A stretch of DNA of 64,000 bases from DASTSN01 sp035760665. GTDB taxonomy: Bacteria; Bacteroidota; Bacteroidia; Chitinophagales; Chitinophagaceae. The notes beneath the pieces were generated by a model, which did no database searches, was not told the DNA's origin, and saw nothing but the letters and a program-made list of their open reading frames with translations. Shown piece after piece: positions 1 to 9,278 of this stretch. Location of the stretch: positions 25,553 to 89,552 of the forward strand of contig DASTSN010000093.1 in the NCBI GenBank assembly GCA_035760665.1, in the 5' to 3' direction. The position numbers and the translations under genes are program-made. Within the stretch, counting starts at the first letter, position 1, and each line of letters begins with the position of its first letter.

Positions 1-66
1 TGTACCCGGCTCCACCTCTACTGTAATGTTATCGATGGTTACTTTAAATAGTTTTTGTTCGCTCAT
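1..66 (-). CDS. nuoG: NADH-quinone oxidoreductase subunit G, N-terminal fragment (cut by window edge)
   Basis: Only the first 22 codons are present, starting at the ATG on 66-64 and running off the left edge. The peptide begins MSEQKLFKVTIDNITVEVEP, which fits the start of the 2Fe-2S ferredoxin-like domain of complex I subunit G. It lies 43 bp downstream of nuoF on the same strand, the place of nuoG in a nuoABCDEFG operon. The Fe-S cysteines lie outside the window, so the call rests on position and this short N-terminus. Confidence 0.8.
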   Translation of the reverse strand, partial: MSEQKLFKVTIDNITVEVEPGT

Positions 67-109
67 ATCGCAACCCCCACGGGGGCTTTTGGATTTTTTA
101 TAATATTCT

Positions 110-1468
110 TTAACCTGCAGCTACCGGTTTCAGGGTATCGGCATAGTGCATCAAGCCATAATTTCGTTTTTGCGCCTCATCGGGGTTGGTGATATGCCAC
201 TCAAATTCATCCCTGAAATGCCGGATGGCGGCGGCAACCGGCCAAGCGGCGGCATCACCCAGCGGGCAAATGGTATTGCCTTCAATCTTTCGCTGAATAT
301 CCCAGAGTAAGTCAATATCACTCATTTTGCCCCTGCCCGTTTCAATATTCCAGAGAATTTTTTCCATCCAGCCTGTGCCTTCCCGGCAGGGAGAACACTG
401 CCCGCAACTTTCGTGACGGTAAAATCTTGCCAGTGTATAAGTGTGCCGTACAACGCACTGGTCTTCGTCAAATACTATGAAGCCGCCCGATCCCATCATG
501 GAACCCGTGGCAAAGCCCCCATCGTTAAGGCTTTCATAGTTCATCATCCGGGTTTCACCTTTGGCTGTTTTTAACAGCAGGTTGGCGGGCAGAATAGGGA
601 CCGATGAACCGCCGGGGATGCAGGCTTTTAACCTGCGGCCATTGGCAATACCACCACAATATTCATCACTGAAAATAAATTCCTCCACAGAAATCGTCAT
701 GTCGATTTCATACACTCCCGGCTTATTAATATTCCCGCAGGCAGAAATAAGTTTTGTACCGGTGGATTTTCCGACACCAATTTTTGCATACTCATCGCCG
801 CCTTCATTCACAATAGGCACTACTGCCGCAATGGTTTCCACGTTATTCACCACGGTTGGGCAATCCCACAAACCTTTTACAGCGGGGAAAGGCGGTTTGA
901 TGCGCGGGTTGCCTCTTTTGCCTTCAAGTGATTCCAGCAAAGCGGTTTCCTCCCCGCAGATGTAGGCGCCGGCACCCCGCTGCACATATATTTCACAGTC
1001 GAAGCCGCTGCCTAAAATATTTTTCCCCAGCCATCCATTATTTTTTGCTTCTGCAATTGCCTGCTCCAGTATCTCCACAATCCACGCATATTCACCACGG
1101 ATATAAATGTATGAACTGTTGCTGCCCAAAGCGTAAGAGCTTACAATAATGCCCTCGATCAACAAGTGCGGGATAAATTCCATCAGGTAGCGGTCTTTGA
1201 AAGTTCCCGGCTCGCTTTCATCCGCATTAACCACCAGGTAACGGGGTACAGCTTCCGGCTTGGCCAGGAAACTCCATTTCAAACCGGTGGGGAAACCGGC
1301 ACCGCCGCGACCACGCAAACCACTTTTCTTTACTTCATCCGTCACCTGGTCCGGCGACATGCTTTTTAATGCTTTTTCCACGCTGCGATAGCCACCTTCA
1401 CGACGGTACACATCGTAGTAGCGGATACCTTCCACCTGTGCTTTTTCCAATAATAGTTTTCTTCCCAT
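110..1468 (-). CDS. nuoF: NADH-quinone oxidoreductase subunit F (NADH/FMN-binding, 51 kDa type)
   Basis: This 452-aa protein is the peripheral-arm complex I subunit that binds NADH and FMN and passes electrons to the Fe-S chain. The glycine-rich nucleotide loop GLRGRGGAGFPTGLKW lies near residues 50-65. The cysteines for the 4Fe-4S cluster N3 are visible as ESCGQCSPC (C355, C358, C361) plus C401 in NTICPLGD, so the set is complete. Length is normal for the family. It starts with ATG and lies between nuoE and nuoG on the minus strand, consistent with one operon. Confidence 0.97.
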   Translation of the reverse strand: MGRKLLLEKAQVEGIRYYDVYRREGGYRSVEKALKSMSPDQVTDEVKKSGLRGRGGAGFPTGLKWSFLAKPEAVPRYLVVNADESEPGTFKDRYLMEFIPHLLIEGIIVSSYALGSNSSYIYIRGEYAWIVEILEQAIAEAKNNGWLGKNILGSGFDCEIYVQRGAGAYICGEETALLESLEGKRGNPRIKPPFPAVKGLWDCPTVVNNVETIAAVVPIVNEGGDEYAKIGVGKSTGTKLISACGNINKPGVYEIDMTISVEEFIFSDEYCGGIANGRRLKACIPGGSSVPILPANLLLKTAKGETRMMNYESLNDGGFATGSMMGSGGFIVFDEDQCVVRHTYTLARFYRHESCGQCSPCREGTGWMEKILWNIETGRGKMSDIDLLWDIQRKIEGNTICPLGDAAAWPVAAAIRHFRDEFEWHITNPDEAQKRNYGLMHYADTLKPVAAG

Positions 1469-1518
1469 ATGTCTATCCCTTTCGGGAGTATTTTAGATTG
1501 CTGCGTTCAAAACAATGA

Positions 1519-2025
1519 TCAGTTATTAGCCGCGGCATTTTTCCTGCATTCGTCAATGATTGCATTCACTTTTTCCTTTGTCAGGTGTTCGCGATAATGC
1601 TTTCCCATCTGCATCATCGGGGCGTAGCCGCAGGCGCCGAGGCATTCCACGGTTTTCAGGGTGAACATTCCATCGTCCGTGGTTTCGCCCGGTTTAATCC
1701 CCAGTTTTTGACCGATATAATTTATAATGTCATCACTGCCTTTGAGCATGCAGGGACCGGTCTGGCAAACCTCAAACATATATCTCCCCACGGGCTTCAG
1801 GTTGTACATGCTGTAAAATGTAGCTACTTCATACACTTCAATCGGTTCGATTTTCAACAGCGAAGCCACATAATCCATGACAGGTGTATCCAGCCAGCCA
1901 CCAAATTCCTGCTGGGCAAGATGCAGTACCGGCAGTAAGGCACTTTTTTGTTTTCCCTGGGGATAACGTGCCACTATTTGTTCAACTTCTTTTAACTTCT
2001 GCTCTGAAAAACGTATGTCTTTCAT
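1519..2025 (-). CDS. nuoE: NADH-quinone oxidoreductase subunit E (24 kDa, 2Fe-2S)
   Basis: This 168-aa thioredoxin-fold subunit of the complex I NADH-dehydrogenase module carries the 2Fe-2S cluster N1a. The four ligands are present in the usual spacing: C87 and C92 (CQTGPC), C128 and C132 (CLGAC). Length and cysteine pattern match NuoE. It lies between nuoD and nuoF, with a 145-bp spacer to nuoD that contains no other gene. Confidence 0.96.
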   Translation of the reverse strand: MKDIRFSEQKLKEVEQIVARYPQGKQKSALLPVLHLAQQEFGGWLDTPVMDYVASLLKIEPIEVYEVATFYSMYNLKPVGRYMFEVCQTGPCMLKGSDDIINYIGQKLGIKPGETTDDGMFTLKTVECLGACGYAPMMQMGKHYREHLTKEKVNAIIDECRKNAAANN

Positions 2026-2170
2026 CTGTTTATTTTTAATTTGCCGCCCCGGGCAGCTGCTATGTTACCATTTGTCAGGCTACAGTCGGCCTGGAATACT
2101 CAACGATCTTTCCTTCAGGTGTGCCAGAACTTATAGTCATTTCATTGTATGTATGTTCAATGCTTCCCAC

Positions 2171-3394
2171 TCAGGCATCCATTTCTCCGGCTATCAGGTT
2201 CAGCGATGACATAACGATGATAGCATCGCTGAGCATGGCGCCTTTAATCAACTCCTCAAACGCCTGGTAATAAATAAAACAGGGCCGGCGGAAATGCAAC
2301 CTGTACGGCGCCCGACCACCATCACTGATTAAATAAAAACCCAGTTCACCATTGGCGCCTTCTATGGAATGGTATACTTCACCGGCCGGCATGTCAATTT
2401 CACCCATGATGATTTTGAAATGCCAGATCAACGCCTCCATCTTGGTGTAAACATCCTTTTTGGGCGGCAGATAATATTCCGGCACATCGGCATGGTAAAC
2501 ATCGGCTTCGGCTCCTTTAAAATCCTGTACTTTCCGGTATGCCTGCTCAATGATACTCAGGGACTGCCACATTTCCACGTTGCGCACCAGGAAACGATCA
2601 TAGCAGTCGCCGGTAGTACCAACTGGGATTTCAAACTGAAAGTCTTCATAACTGCTGTAGGGGTTTTGCACCCGCACATCATAATCCACACCGGCAGCCC
2701 GCAGGTTGGGCCCGGTAAATCCATAATTTAATGCCCGCTCTGCAGATATGGGACCGGCACCAATGGTACGCTCCATGAAAATGCGGTTGCGGGTAAAAAG
2801 ATTTTCAAACTCTTTTAAAACTTCGGGGTATTCTTTTAAAAACCTTTCAATTTTCTGAAAGGCAATATCATTAAAATTACGTTCGAAGCCACCGATACGT
2901 CCAATATTGGTGGTCAGCCGCGAGCCGCAAACCTCTTCATAGATTTCATAGATGAGTTCGCGGTATTGCATGACATATAAAAAACCGGTATAAGCGCCGC
3001 TGTCAACTCCCACAATGGAATTGCAAATCAGGTGATCTGCAATTCTAGCCAGCTCCATAATGATGATACGCAGGTAATCCACCCGCTTGGGCGTTTTCAC
3101 ACCAAGAAGTTTTTCGCAGGTCATGTGCCAGCCCATATTGTTAAGCGGAGCTGAGCAATAATTCAGGCGATCTGTAAGCGGGGTAATCTGGTAAAGCGGT
3201 CTGCGTTCGGCAATTTTCTCGAAAGCACGATGGATATAGCCAACCGTTTGTTCTGCCGATACAATACGTTCGCCATCCAGCTCTAAAATATTTTGAAAAA
3301 CACCATGTGTGGCCGGGTGTGTGGGGCCCAGGTTCAGCGTGGTGGTGCTTTTTTCAATACTTCCTTCCGGTAATTTGATATGATGTTCTGACAT
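2171..3394 (-). CDS. nuoD: NADH-quinone oxidoreductase subunit D (49 kDa)
   Basis: This is the complex I quinone-site subunit, related to the large subunit of NiFe hydrogenases. The early signature LNLGPTHPATHG is clear, followed by a full-length protein (407 aa from this start). I chose the ATG at 3394 (MSEHHIKLPEG), where family-like sequence begins. An in-frame ATG at 3409 and a TTG at 3424 would add 5 or 10 residues, and no clear ribosome-binding site separates them. nuoC and nuoD are separate genes here, not fused as in some bacteria. Confidence 0.95.
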   Translation of the reverse strand: MSEHHIKLPEGSIEKSTTTLNLGPTHPATHGVFQNILELDGERIVSAEQTVGYIHRAFEKIAERRPLYQITPLTDRLNYCSAPLNNMGWHMTCEKLLGVKTPKRVDYLRIIIMELARIADHLICNSIVGVDSGAYTGFLYVMQYRELIYEIYEEVCGSRLTTNIGRIGGFERNFNDIAFQKIERFLKEYPEVLKEFENLFTRNRIFMERTIGAGPISAERALNYGFTGPNLRAAGVDYDVRVQNPYSSYEDFQFEIPVGTTGDCYDRFLVRNVEMWQSLSIIEQAYRKVQDFKGAEADVYHADVPEYYLPPKKDVYTKMEALIWHFKIIMGEIDMPAGEVYHSIEGANGELGFYLISDGGRAPYRLHFRRPCFIYYQAFEELIKGAMLSDAIIVMSSLNLIAGEMDA

Positions 3395-3464
3395 GCTGTG
3401 ATATGACATTTGTAAATGCTGCAACTAAAAGTGCATAAGCATTTTCAGTTGTTCAATCTTTTCA

Positions 3465-3980
3465 TTAAAAAATCGATCCTCCTCTTCCAAACATTTCATC
3501 GTCTTTATCAATCCTTGACTGATCTTCCAGCGGAAATTCTTTCCGCAGGGGGAAATAGTCCATTTCTTCCACATTTAAAATCCGTTTCAGGTTGGGATGC
3601 CCCACGAAGTTGACGCCAAAGAAATCATAGGTTTCCCGTTCCATCCAGTTAGCCGAGGAAAATAAACCAGTAGCTGTATAGACGTCAGGCTGATTGATAT
3701 CGGTAAAGACTTTGAACCGGATGCGCATATTGTCTTCCAGGTTATGCAGATGGTATACAACCGCTAATTCCCGACCTTGCTGATTGGGATAATGAACAGC
3801 GCAGAGGTCAGTCAGGAAACGAAATTTCAATTCGCTGTCGTCGAATAAAAAGTTTAAAACCTTCAGGTTTATCTCCTTGGGCGCTTCGAAACTGAGCAAG
3901 CCATAAGGTTCTTCAAAACCGGTAACCTGGTCAGGGAATTTTTCTAAAAGCCGTTGCCTGATGTTTTCATTTGTAAGCAT
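3465..3980 (-). CDS. nuoC: NADH-quinone oxidoreductase subunit C (30 kDa)
   Basis: This 171-aa subunit joins the peripheral and membrane arms of complex I and has no cofactors. The family signature is visible as ANWMERETYDFFGVNFVGHP followed by a conserved arginine-rich stretch with LRKEFPLE. The C-terminus ends in a short polar tail. It starts at the ATG on 3980, between nuoB and nuoD on the same strand. Confidence 0.95.
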   Translation of the reverse strand: MLTNENIRQRLLEKFPDQVTGFEEPYGLLSFEAPKEINLKVLNFLFDDSELKFRFLTDLCAVHYPNQQGRELAVVYHLHNLEDNMRIRFKVFTDINQPDVYTATGLFSSANWMERETYDFFGVNFVGHPNLKRILNVEEMDYFPLRKEFPLEDQSRIDKDDEMFGRGGSIF

Positions 3981-4045
3981 ATAATCCAGCCGTAATGGTT
4001 TATTTATTACACCGTAGTACCAGGGTCTTATTAAAAAAAGTGCAT

Positions 4046-4630
4046 TTACTGGATGCCGTAACTCTCCAATAAAGCTTTGTACTGCGGACTGTTTCTTCTT
4101 CGCAAACTTTCTTTACCCACCAGGTCCTGTATCCGCATCACACCGTCAATAATTGCTTCGGGTCTTGGCGGGCAGCCGGGTACGTACACGTCTACCGGTA
4201 CTACCTGGTCAATTCCCTGTAACACACTGTAGGTATCAAAAATACCACCGCTGCTCGCGCAGGCGCCCACAGCAATGACCCATCGCGGTTCGGCCATTTG
4301 CAGATACACTTGTTTTACAACGGGACCCATTTTTTTTGCAATGGTACCCATCACCATCAGCAAATCGCACTGGCGGGGTGAAAAACCAACCCGCTCTGAA
4401 CCAAATCTTGCCAGGTCGTAATGGGCTCCCATTGTTGCCATAAATTCTATTCCGCAACAGGATGTGGCAAAAGGCAGCGGCCAAATGGAATTTTTCCGTG
4501 CAAGACCAATGACTTTGTCCAGCGAGGTGGCAAAAAAACCTTCTCCCTGGTGTCCTTCTGGCATTTCCGCCATACTGATATCCTTTTCCAGGGGTTTTAT
4601 TTTTACATTATATGCTACGGGGCGAGCCAT
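4046..4630 (-). CDS. nuoB: NADH-quinone oxidoreductase subunit B (PSST, cluster N2)
   Basis: This 194-aa subunit carries the terminal 4Fe-4S cluster N2, which hands electrons to quinone. All four ligands are present: the adjacent pair C58 and C59 (ATSCCGIEF), C124 (VGACASSGG) and C153 (VPGCPPRPEA). Length is normal. It starts with ATG at 4630 and is separated by about 107 bp from nuoA upstream. A short open frame inside that spacer (around 4640-4822) is not gene-like. Confidence 0.97.
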   Translation of the reverse strand: MARPVAYNVKIKPLEKDISMAEMPEGHQGEGFFATSLDKVIGLARKNSIWPLPFATSCCGIEFMATMGAHYDLARFGSERVGFSPRQCDLLMVMGTIAKKMGPVVKQVYLQMAEPRWVIAVGACASSGGIFDTYSVLQGIDQVVPVDVYVPGCPPRPEAIIDGVMRIQDLVGKESLRRRNSPQYKALLESYGIQ

Positions 4631-4737
4631 AAAATACAGTTAAACGGTTACAAATAGAAAGCGGACGCTGTATACTTGTCTAACACCGGTTTCTTTGTAA
4701 AGTTTCCGGTATTGCCTATAAAATTCGTTGCGCGACA

Positions 4738-5133
4738 TTAATCTTCCCACTTCAGCGCCCCTTTCTTTACGATATAAATAAAGCCGCAAAGAAAAAAGCC
4801 TACAAAGAGTAAAACGGCCCAAAATCCACTCCAGCCAAGTCCTTTAAAATTTACTGCATAAGGATAGAAAAAAATCACTTCCACATCAAACAATACAAAC
4901 AGGATGGCAACCAGGAAATACTTAATTGCCATGGGCTGACGGGCATCTCCGTGAGAAGCAATGCCGCTGGCAAAGGTTTGAAGTTTATCACTCGTTTTGC
5001 GTTTGGGACCGAGCAGGTGTGTAAGCGCCATTAAAAAAACCACGAGCCCAACGGCAAAAATCACCTGGATAAGCACCGGCAGGTACGAGCCGGCATCAGA
5101 AGTATTTAAAGTGGTCTGAAGTAATTGAATCAT
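4738..5133 (-). CDS. nuoA: NADH-quinone oxidoreductase subunit A (membrane)
   Basis: This 131-aa membrane subunit is the first gene of the complex I operon. Three hydrophobic helices are visible, near residues 18-40, 73-95 and 100-122. The acidic loop motif FDVEVIFFYPYAV between helices 2 and 3 is typical of NuoA. The ATG at 5133 follows a TATTTTTG promoter box on the minus strand at 5162-5155. Confidence 0.95.
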   Translation of the reverse strand: MIQLLQTTLNTSDAGSYLPVLIQVIFAVGLVVFLMALTHLLGPKRKTSDKLQTFASGIASHGDARQPMAIKYFLVAILFVLFDVEVIFFYPYAVNFKGLGWSGFWAVLLFVGFFLCGFIYIVKKGALKWED

Positions 5134-5154
5134 AAGCTGATTTTACTCAGGCCG

Positions 5155-5162
5155 CAAAAATA
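5155..5162 (-). promoter_or_regulatory. Probable -7 promoter box of the nuo operon
   Basis: On the minus strand this reads TATTTTTG, an exact match to the Bacteroidota -7 consensus TAnnTTTG. It lies 21 bp upstream of the nuoA ATG, which would give a leader of about 16-17 nt. I see no convincing TTG -33 element at the usual spacing. Confidence 0.5.
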
Positions 5163-5222
5163 AGACAGCTACAGGAAAATACCGCAGAAATTATCATAGT
5201 CAAAGATTTATTAATCTGTAAA

Positions 5223-5249
5223 GAAAAATCCCGGCCGTTTGGGCCGGGA
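5223..5249 (-). terminator. Rho-independent terminator of the TPR gene
   Basis: An 8-bp perfect stem (TCCCGGCC / GGCCGGGA, 5229-5249) has a 5-nt loop and, read on the minus strand, is followed directly by a T-rich run. It lies 24 bp after the TPR stop codon and upstream of nuoA, so it insulates the nuo operon from the genes before it. Confidence 0.85.
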
Positions 5250-5273
5250 CTGTTTTCTTTCAAATAATTTTTA

Positions 5274-7022
5274 TTATGCGCTTATGGCTTGCGGTTTGTT
5301 TTCTACCGCCCTGATTTTTGCCGAAGGGCGTTTTCCGCCGTTGCCTGCGGGTTTGCCGCCGGTATTGGGCTTGCCTGAATTGCGCTGCTGGATTTTCTGC
5401 AGTTGCTGGAGCAGTCCGTTCAGCGAAGGATTGGATGGATCAATTTCCAGGCCCTTTTGCACAAAATAGATGGCGGAGTCGAGGTCTTTTTTGGTATTGT
5501 TGTAAATACCAGCCAGGAAACTGCTGGCAACAGTGCCCTGGGATTTAAAACGATCTTTATTATTATCCCTGCCGGCTATTTCCAGTGTTTTCTTAAACCC
5601 GTCAATCATGTTTGTGAGGTAAGGTTCCACCGAAAACGTAGTATCCATAGCAAGGTTGGTCCGTGCATCCCAATAATACCCGTAGAGGCTGTCGGGGAAA
5701 GCAGCATTGTACAACCTGAAGACACTATCAGCCCGCTGGTAATCGCCGCCCTGGTAAAGCGGGAAGGCAATGAAGAAATAATCGGCCGGATTCGGTGTCT
5801 TCCGGTTATTATAAACGATCATTTTCATTTCTGCCTCTTTGATTTTATCGCCCTTTTTGGTAAAGTAATCAACGCCTTCCTGCAGGGTTTTTATCTTCCC
5901 TTCATAGGTGCTGTCGAGGTTAGCAGCTTTTACATAGCTTTCGAGCACGATGTTATCATCTTTTGCCACGGCGCCATAAATCTGTCCTTTTAAAATGTAG
6001 TCATTGATGGCAAGATCTTCGTCGCTGGCATTGGCAAAATACTGGTCGATATACCCTTTTGCAGAAGCGGTATCGCCTTTGTCAACATATGCATAAGCCA
6101 TTAACTTATACGTTTTGGCGCTGGTTTGTTCGCCGGCTTTTGCAATAATATTTTTCAGTGTATTGATAGTGCAATCATAATCCTTTTTTACGTAACATGT
6201 TTGCGCCACCAGGTAATCATTTTGTATGTCGGGGTCGGTGCTGGCAATGTATTTTTTTGCGTACTCATCGGCCTTGTCAAATTTCTGCGAGTAGAGGTTG
6301 TAATAATAAAGTTCGTAGTAAGCCGGAGCAAATTTCGGATCCATGGTGATGGCCTTGTTCAGGTCTTCCAGATAAATGTCCCAGTTTTTCTGGGTGTAAT
6401 AAATCATGGCTTTGCGGTACTCGGCCCGGGCAAAATTGGGGTTTACGGCCAGGGCTTTATCATAATTAATCACGGCATTTCCACCATCATGTGCCCGGCG
6501 ATAGGCATCGCCAAGGTTTAAAAAGATATCAGCATTTTTAGGGTCCCTGTCGGCCGCTGCAGTTAATTTTTGAATAGCATATGCCAGATCACCGTCTTTT
6601 GCTTTAAGGTCAATATTCGCACGGCCAATGGCATTCAGCACATCTGGATTATCCCCTTTACGTGTGTGGCTTGCTGTAATAGCAGCCTCGAACATTTGAC
6701 GGGCTTCATCTTTTTTCCCTTCCAGCAAAAACACATGGCCTTTTCCCACCAGTACCAGCGGGGCATTGCCATTTGTTTGCAGGGTTTTATCATACAAATC
6801 AGCTGCTGCCTTGCTATCTTTCATGGCAATATACGTTTGTCCAAGCCAGTAAACAGCTTCCAGGTTATTCGGATTGCTGGATACCATTTTTTCAAAAACC
6901 GCTTTTGCGCTTTGATCCCTGTCTGCATACAGGTGGTTAATACCCTCCTGTATAGACTGAGCGTTGATTTGTATTGTACTCACCAGGCTGACAATAATAG
7001 CAGCAACCGAGATTTTCTTCAT
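5274..7022 (-). CDS. Secreted tetratricopeptide-repeat protein
   Basis: About 582 aa from the ATG at 7022 (MKKISVAAII...), which gives a standard Sec signal peptide ending near INAQ. In-frame ATGs at 7028 and 7037 would add 2 or 5 residues. The body is a chain of TPR-like units (YWLGQTYIA, NLGDAYRRAH, YYELYYYNLY) over about residues 25-560, followed by a basic Gly/Asn/Lys-rich tail. TPR lipoproteins or periplasmic proteins of this size often sit with tonB-linked genes in Bacteroidota. It follows the PstS-like gene by about 45 bp. Its exact role is unknown. Confidence 0.8.
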   Translation of the reverse strand: MKKISVAAIIVSLVSTIQINAQSIQEGINHLYADRDQSAKAVFEKMVSSNPNNLEAVYWLGQTYIAMKDSKAAADLYDKTLQTNGNAPLVLVGKGHVFLLEGKKDEARQMFEAAITASHTRKGDNPDVLNAIGRANIDLKAKDGDLAYAIQKLTAAADRDPKNADIFLNLGDAYRRAHDGGNAVINYDKALAVNPNFARAEYRKAMIYYTQKNWDIYLEDLNKAITMDPKFAPAYYELYYYNLYSQKFDKADEYAKKYIASTDPDIQNDYLVAQTCYVKKDYDCTINTLKNIIAKAGEQTSAKTYKLMAYAYVDKGDTASAKGYIDQYFANASDEDLAINDYILKGQIYGAVAKDDNIVLESYVKAANLDSTYEGKIKTLQEGVDYFTKKGDKIKEAEMKMIVYNNRKTPNPADYFFIAFPLYQGGDYQRADSVFRLYNAAFPDSLYGYYWDARTNLAMDTTFSVEPYLTNMIDGFKKTLEIAGRDNNKDRFKSQGTVASSFLAGIYNNTKKDLDSAIYFVQKGLEIDPSNPSLNGLLQQLQKIQQRNSGKPNTGGKPAGNGGKRPSAKIRAVENKPQAISA

Positions 7023-7065
7023 ATTCATTATTCGCATTTATGATTTGTAAATATAATCAGTTCTT

Positions 7066-7980
7066 TTATTCCTCCCTGAGCTTTGCGGGCCTTACACGTA
7101 AATCTTTTTGCATGGGTGCCAGGTAAGCTCTTTTAAAAATTAATTGTCCCTGTTCCCCGCTCATAAAACTCGCAAAACCGTGCCCAAGTCCATTATTCCG
7201 TTCTTTTAAAATATATACCAAATCCCGCACCATCGGGTACCGGAGCGTATAAATTGTTCCCGGCACCGGAGGAATATAAGCGCCTGGCACATCAGTGCTT
7301 TCCAGGTTAGCCACTTTCACTTTTTTCAAAAAACTTAACTGTGTTGAATCCTCGGGGTTGCCAATCCAGTTCACACCGATAAATCCAACAGCATCGGGGT
7401 GAGTGGATACGTACTCAATGACTTCGTTGCTGGTTTTGGCAGCGGCTGCTTTGGGCGTCAACGTATCTCCTTTTAATACTGAATCGACGATAAAACGTAC
7501 TGTACTGGTTGCCCGCAGCCCGTCAAAAATGGGGATTAAATTTTTCTTAAATCTGCCTGTAAGAATTTGTTTGATTTCGGCCATGGTAAAAAGTGAATCT
7601 GTTGCGTCTTTGTTCAGAATTACCGCCACGGCATCACGGGCAATTATCATTTGCTCAGGGGATAATTTTAAAGAATCTACAATAAAATTTTCTTCCTGTG
7701 CTGTGCATTTGCGGGTGGCTATGATCATCCGCACACTGTCTACACCAAAATCCCGAAAACATTCTGCTTCGGGCTTATAATCCACAATAATATGCGCATC
7801 GGGATGCAGGGATTCAAAAACCTTTATCTGCGAATCAATGACAGGCTTGAACGACTCGTCAGAGCTGATATGAATAGTACCACTTGTCCGGGTATCGGAT
7901 GGTTCCGTACCGGGAGATGCGCAACCGGAAACCAGCACAAAAAGTACTGCTACCGGCATTAAATGTTTTATTTGCTTCAT
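7066..7980 (-). CDS. PstS-like substrate-binding lipoprotein
   Basis: About 304 aa from ATG 7980. The N-terminus MKQIKHLMPVAVLFVLVSGC is a lipoprotein signal with the lipidated Cys at residue 20. The body resembles type 2 periplasmic binding proteins of the phosphate-binding (PstS/PBP-like) family: IHISSDESFKPVIDSQIKVF at the start, then TSNEVIEYVSTHPDAVGFIG. No PstCAB genes are nearby, so it need not serve phosphate import. An ATG at 8007 overlaps the upstream stop (ATGA) and would add 9 residues, so translational coupling from there is an alternative start. Confidence 0.75.
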   Translation of the reverse strand: MKQIKHLMPVAVLFVLVSGCASPGTEPSDTRTSGTIHISSDESFKPVIDSQIKVFESLHPDAHIIVDYKPEAECFRDFGVDSVRMIIATRKCTAQEENFIVDSLKLSPEQMIIARDAVAVILNKDATDSLFTMAEIKQILTGRFKKNLIPIFDGLRATSTVRFIVDSVLKGDTLTPKAAAAKTSNEVIEYVSTHPDAVGFIGVNWIGNPEDSTQLSFLKKVKVANLESTDVPGAYIPPVPGTIYTLRYPMVRDLVYILKERNNGLGHGFASFMSGEQGQLIFKRAYLAPMQKDLRVRPAKLREE

Positions 7981-8003
7981 GATTATTACTGCGGCATTGT
8001 TGA

Positions 8004-8243
8004 TCATCTGAAGTAATTTTTCTTATACCCTCTGTAGATTCTCCAGCCTCCGTATAAAAGACAGAGGCCCCCGAAAAATTTATCGATCCAGGAAGAGGAA
8101 TTATTTCCGATTGGAATATTGAATTTGTCATGAAACAAAAAAAACAGGCCTGCCAACACAATCAGGATTCCCATCCCGTAATCCATCACGGAACGCATCT
8201 GAGAAATCTGTTTCCGTTTTTTATTTTCATATTCTTCAAGCAT
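8004..8243 (-). CDS. Small membrane protein of unknown function
   Basis: A 79-aa protein starting at ATG 8243 (MLEEYENKKRK). The longer frame reaching into the tonB gene is unlikely to be used. A charged N-terminus is followed by two hydrophobic segments, near residues 22-38 (GMGILIVLAGLFFLF) and 52-66 (FFGGLCLLYGGW), and a basic C-terminus. This fits an inner-membrane hairpin with both ends in the cytoplasm. It lies between tonB and the PstS-like gene and overlaps the latter's possible upstream start, so it is probably co-transcribed. I do not recognise a named family. Confidence 0.7.
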   Translation of the reverse strand: MLEEYENKKRKQISQMRSVMDYGMGILIVLAGLFFLFHDKFNIPIGNNSSSWIDKFFGGLCLLYGGWRIYRGYKKNYFR

Positions 8244-8355
8244 AATAGAGACGCCTGTTTTAAGGGGTAGCAATTTAGCCCAATTTTTTATATCAAATTG
8301 CCTGTATTGATTCATTTTATAAATAATTCTGCCGCAGCGGGGCGGGACAGATAGG

Positions 8356-9162
8356 TTATTGATCCAGCCCAACAAAAGTAACCGGTTGTGTAAATGACAC
8401 TGCTACTTTCATTCCGTTTTGCTCGGCGGGATTCCAGCGGGGCATTTTTCTGAATGCCCGCAATACTTCGCGGTCGTACACATCACCAGCGCTCTGCAGA
8501 ATTTCTGTTTTGGAAATTGTTCCGTCAATGCCCACCACAAACCTTACCAGGACTACTTTCCTTTCCCCGGGCAGCAATTCTTCCGGAGGTTGTAAAGTCC
8601 GGGCAAAAAATCTTCCCAGGGCTTCTAAGCCGCCGGGGAAAGAAGGAGCGGTTTCAACCGGGTGAATCGTTTGCTGCTCTTTTTCTTTACTTGCATTATC
8701 CCCGCTGCCGGGCACAGTATTGGTGACGGACTTGCTAAGATCTGCAGGCAACTGCCCGTTAATATCTTTGTCGGAAATTGCTGCAAATTTTATTTCATCT
8801 TGCGTGGCAACCGGCTTAACCACGTCCCGGTCTTTCACAATTCTGAAGGTTCTGAAATCCTTTTGTGCCACGACTGCCGGGTTGGGCTTGGGCTGCGGTG
8901 AAGGAGGTTTGAGCGAATGAATGTCGACGACAACCGTTGTTACAGTGTTTTTATCAACTGCCGGTGCTGTTAAACGATGCTCACTGCTTTTATTAAATAC
9001 CATGAAAAAAAATACAATAGCGACAATGCTGAGTGAACCGGCAAGTGCCAGCAACAGGCGCTGCTGATAATGACGGCGCAATGTGTAAGCACCATAAGCT
9101 TTGTTGCGGTGCTCAAATAAAATATCGAGCACATCGGCCTGTAAAATTTCGTTGTTTGTCAT
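8356..9162 (-). CDS. tonB: TonB family energy transducer
   Basis: 268 aa. The N-terminus has the Bacteroidota-type start ADVLDILFEHRNKAYGAYTL followed by one transmembrane helix near residues 33-53. A proline-rich periplasmic linker follows (SLKPPSPQPKPNP), then a C-terminal TonB domain with FVVGIDGTISKTEIL and REVLRAFRKMPRWNPAEQNG. It would transmit proton-motive energy to outer-membrane TonB-dependent receptors. No exbB or exbD gene is adjacent. Upstream lies a divergent phosphatase gene, so ExbBD must be encoded elsewhere. Confidence 0.9.
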   Translation of the reverse strand: MTNNEILQADVLDILFEHRNKAYGAYTLRRHYQQRLLLALAGSLSIVAIVFFFMVFNKSSEHRLTAPAVDKNTVTTVVVDIHSLKPPSPQPKPNPAVVAQKDFRTFRIVKDRDVVKPVATQDEIKFAAISDKDINGQLPADLSKSVTNTVPGSGDNASKEKEQQTIHPVETAPSFPGGLEALGRFFARTLQPPEELLPGERKVVLVRFVVGIDGTISKTEILQSAGDVYDREVLRAFRKMPRWNPAEQNGMKVAVSFTQPVTFVGLDQ

Positions 9163-9278
9163 GGCTATACTTTACCCATTAGATGCTGCAGCAAAATAAA
9201 TCCATAAGCCGGCTGGAAATCGGGAGGTGACATCGCCTGTGCAATAAAAATTGCCATGAGCATTTATCAAGTACAGTC

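Noticed and set aside
4640..4822. A 60-codon minus-strand frame between nuoB and nuoA
   Set aside because: It overlaps nuoA in another frame, has an Arg/Tyr-rich composition unlike a protein, and no family-like motif.
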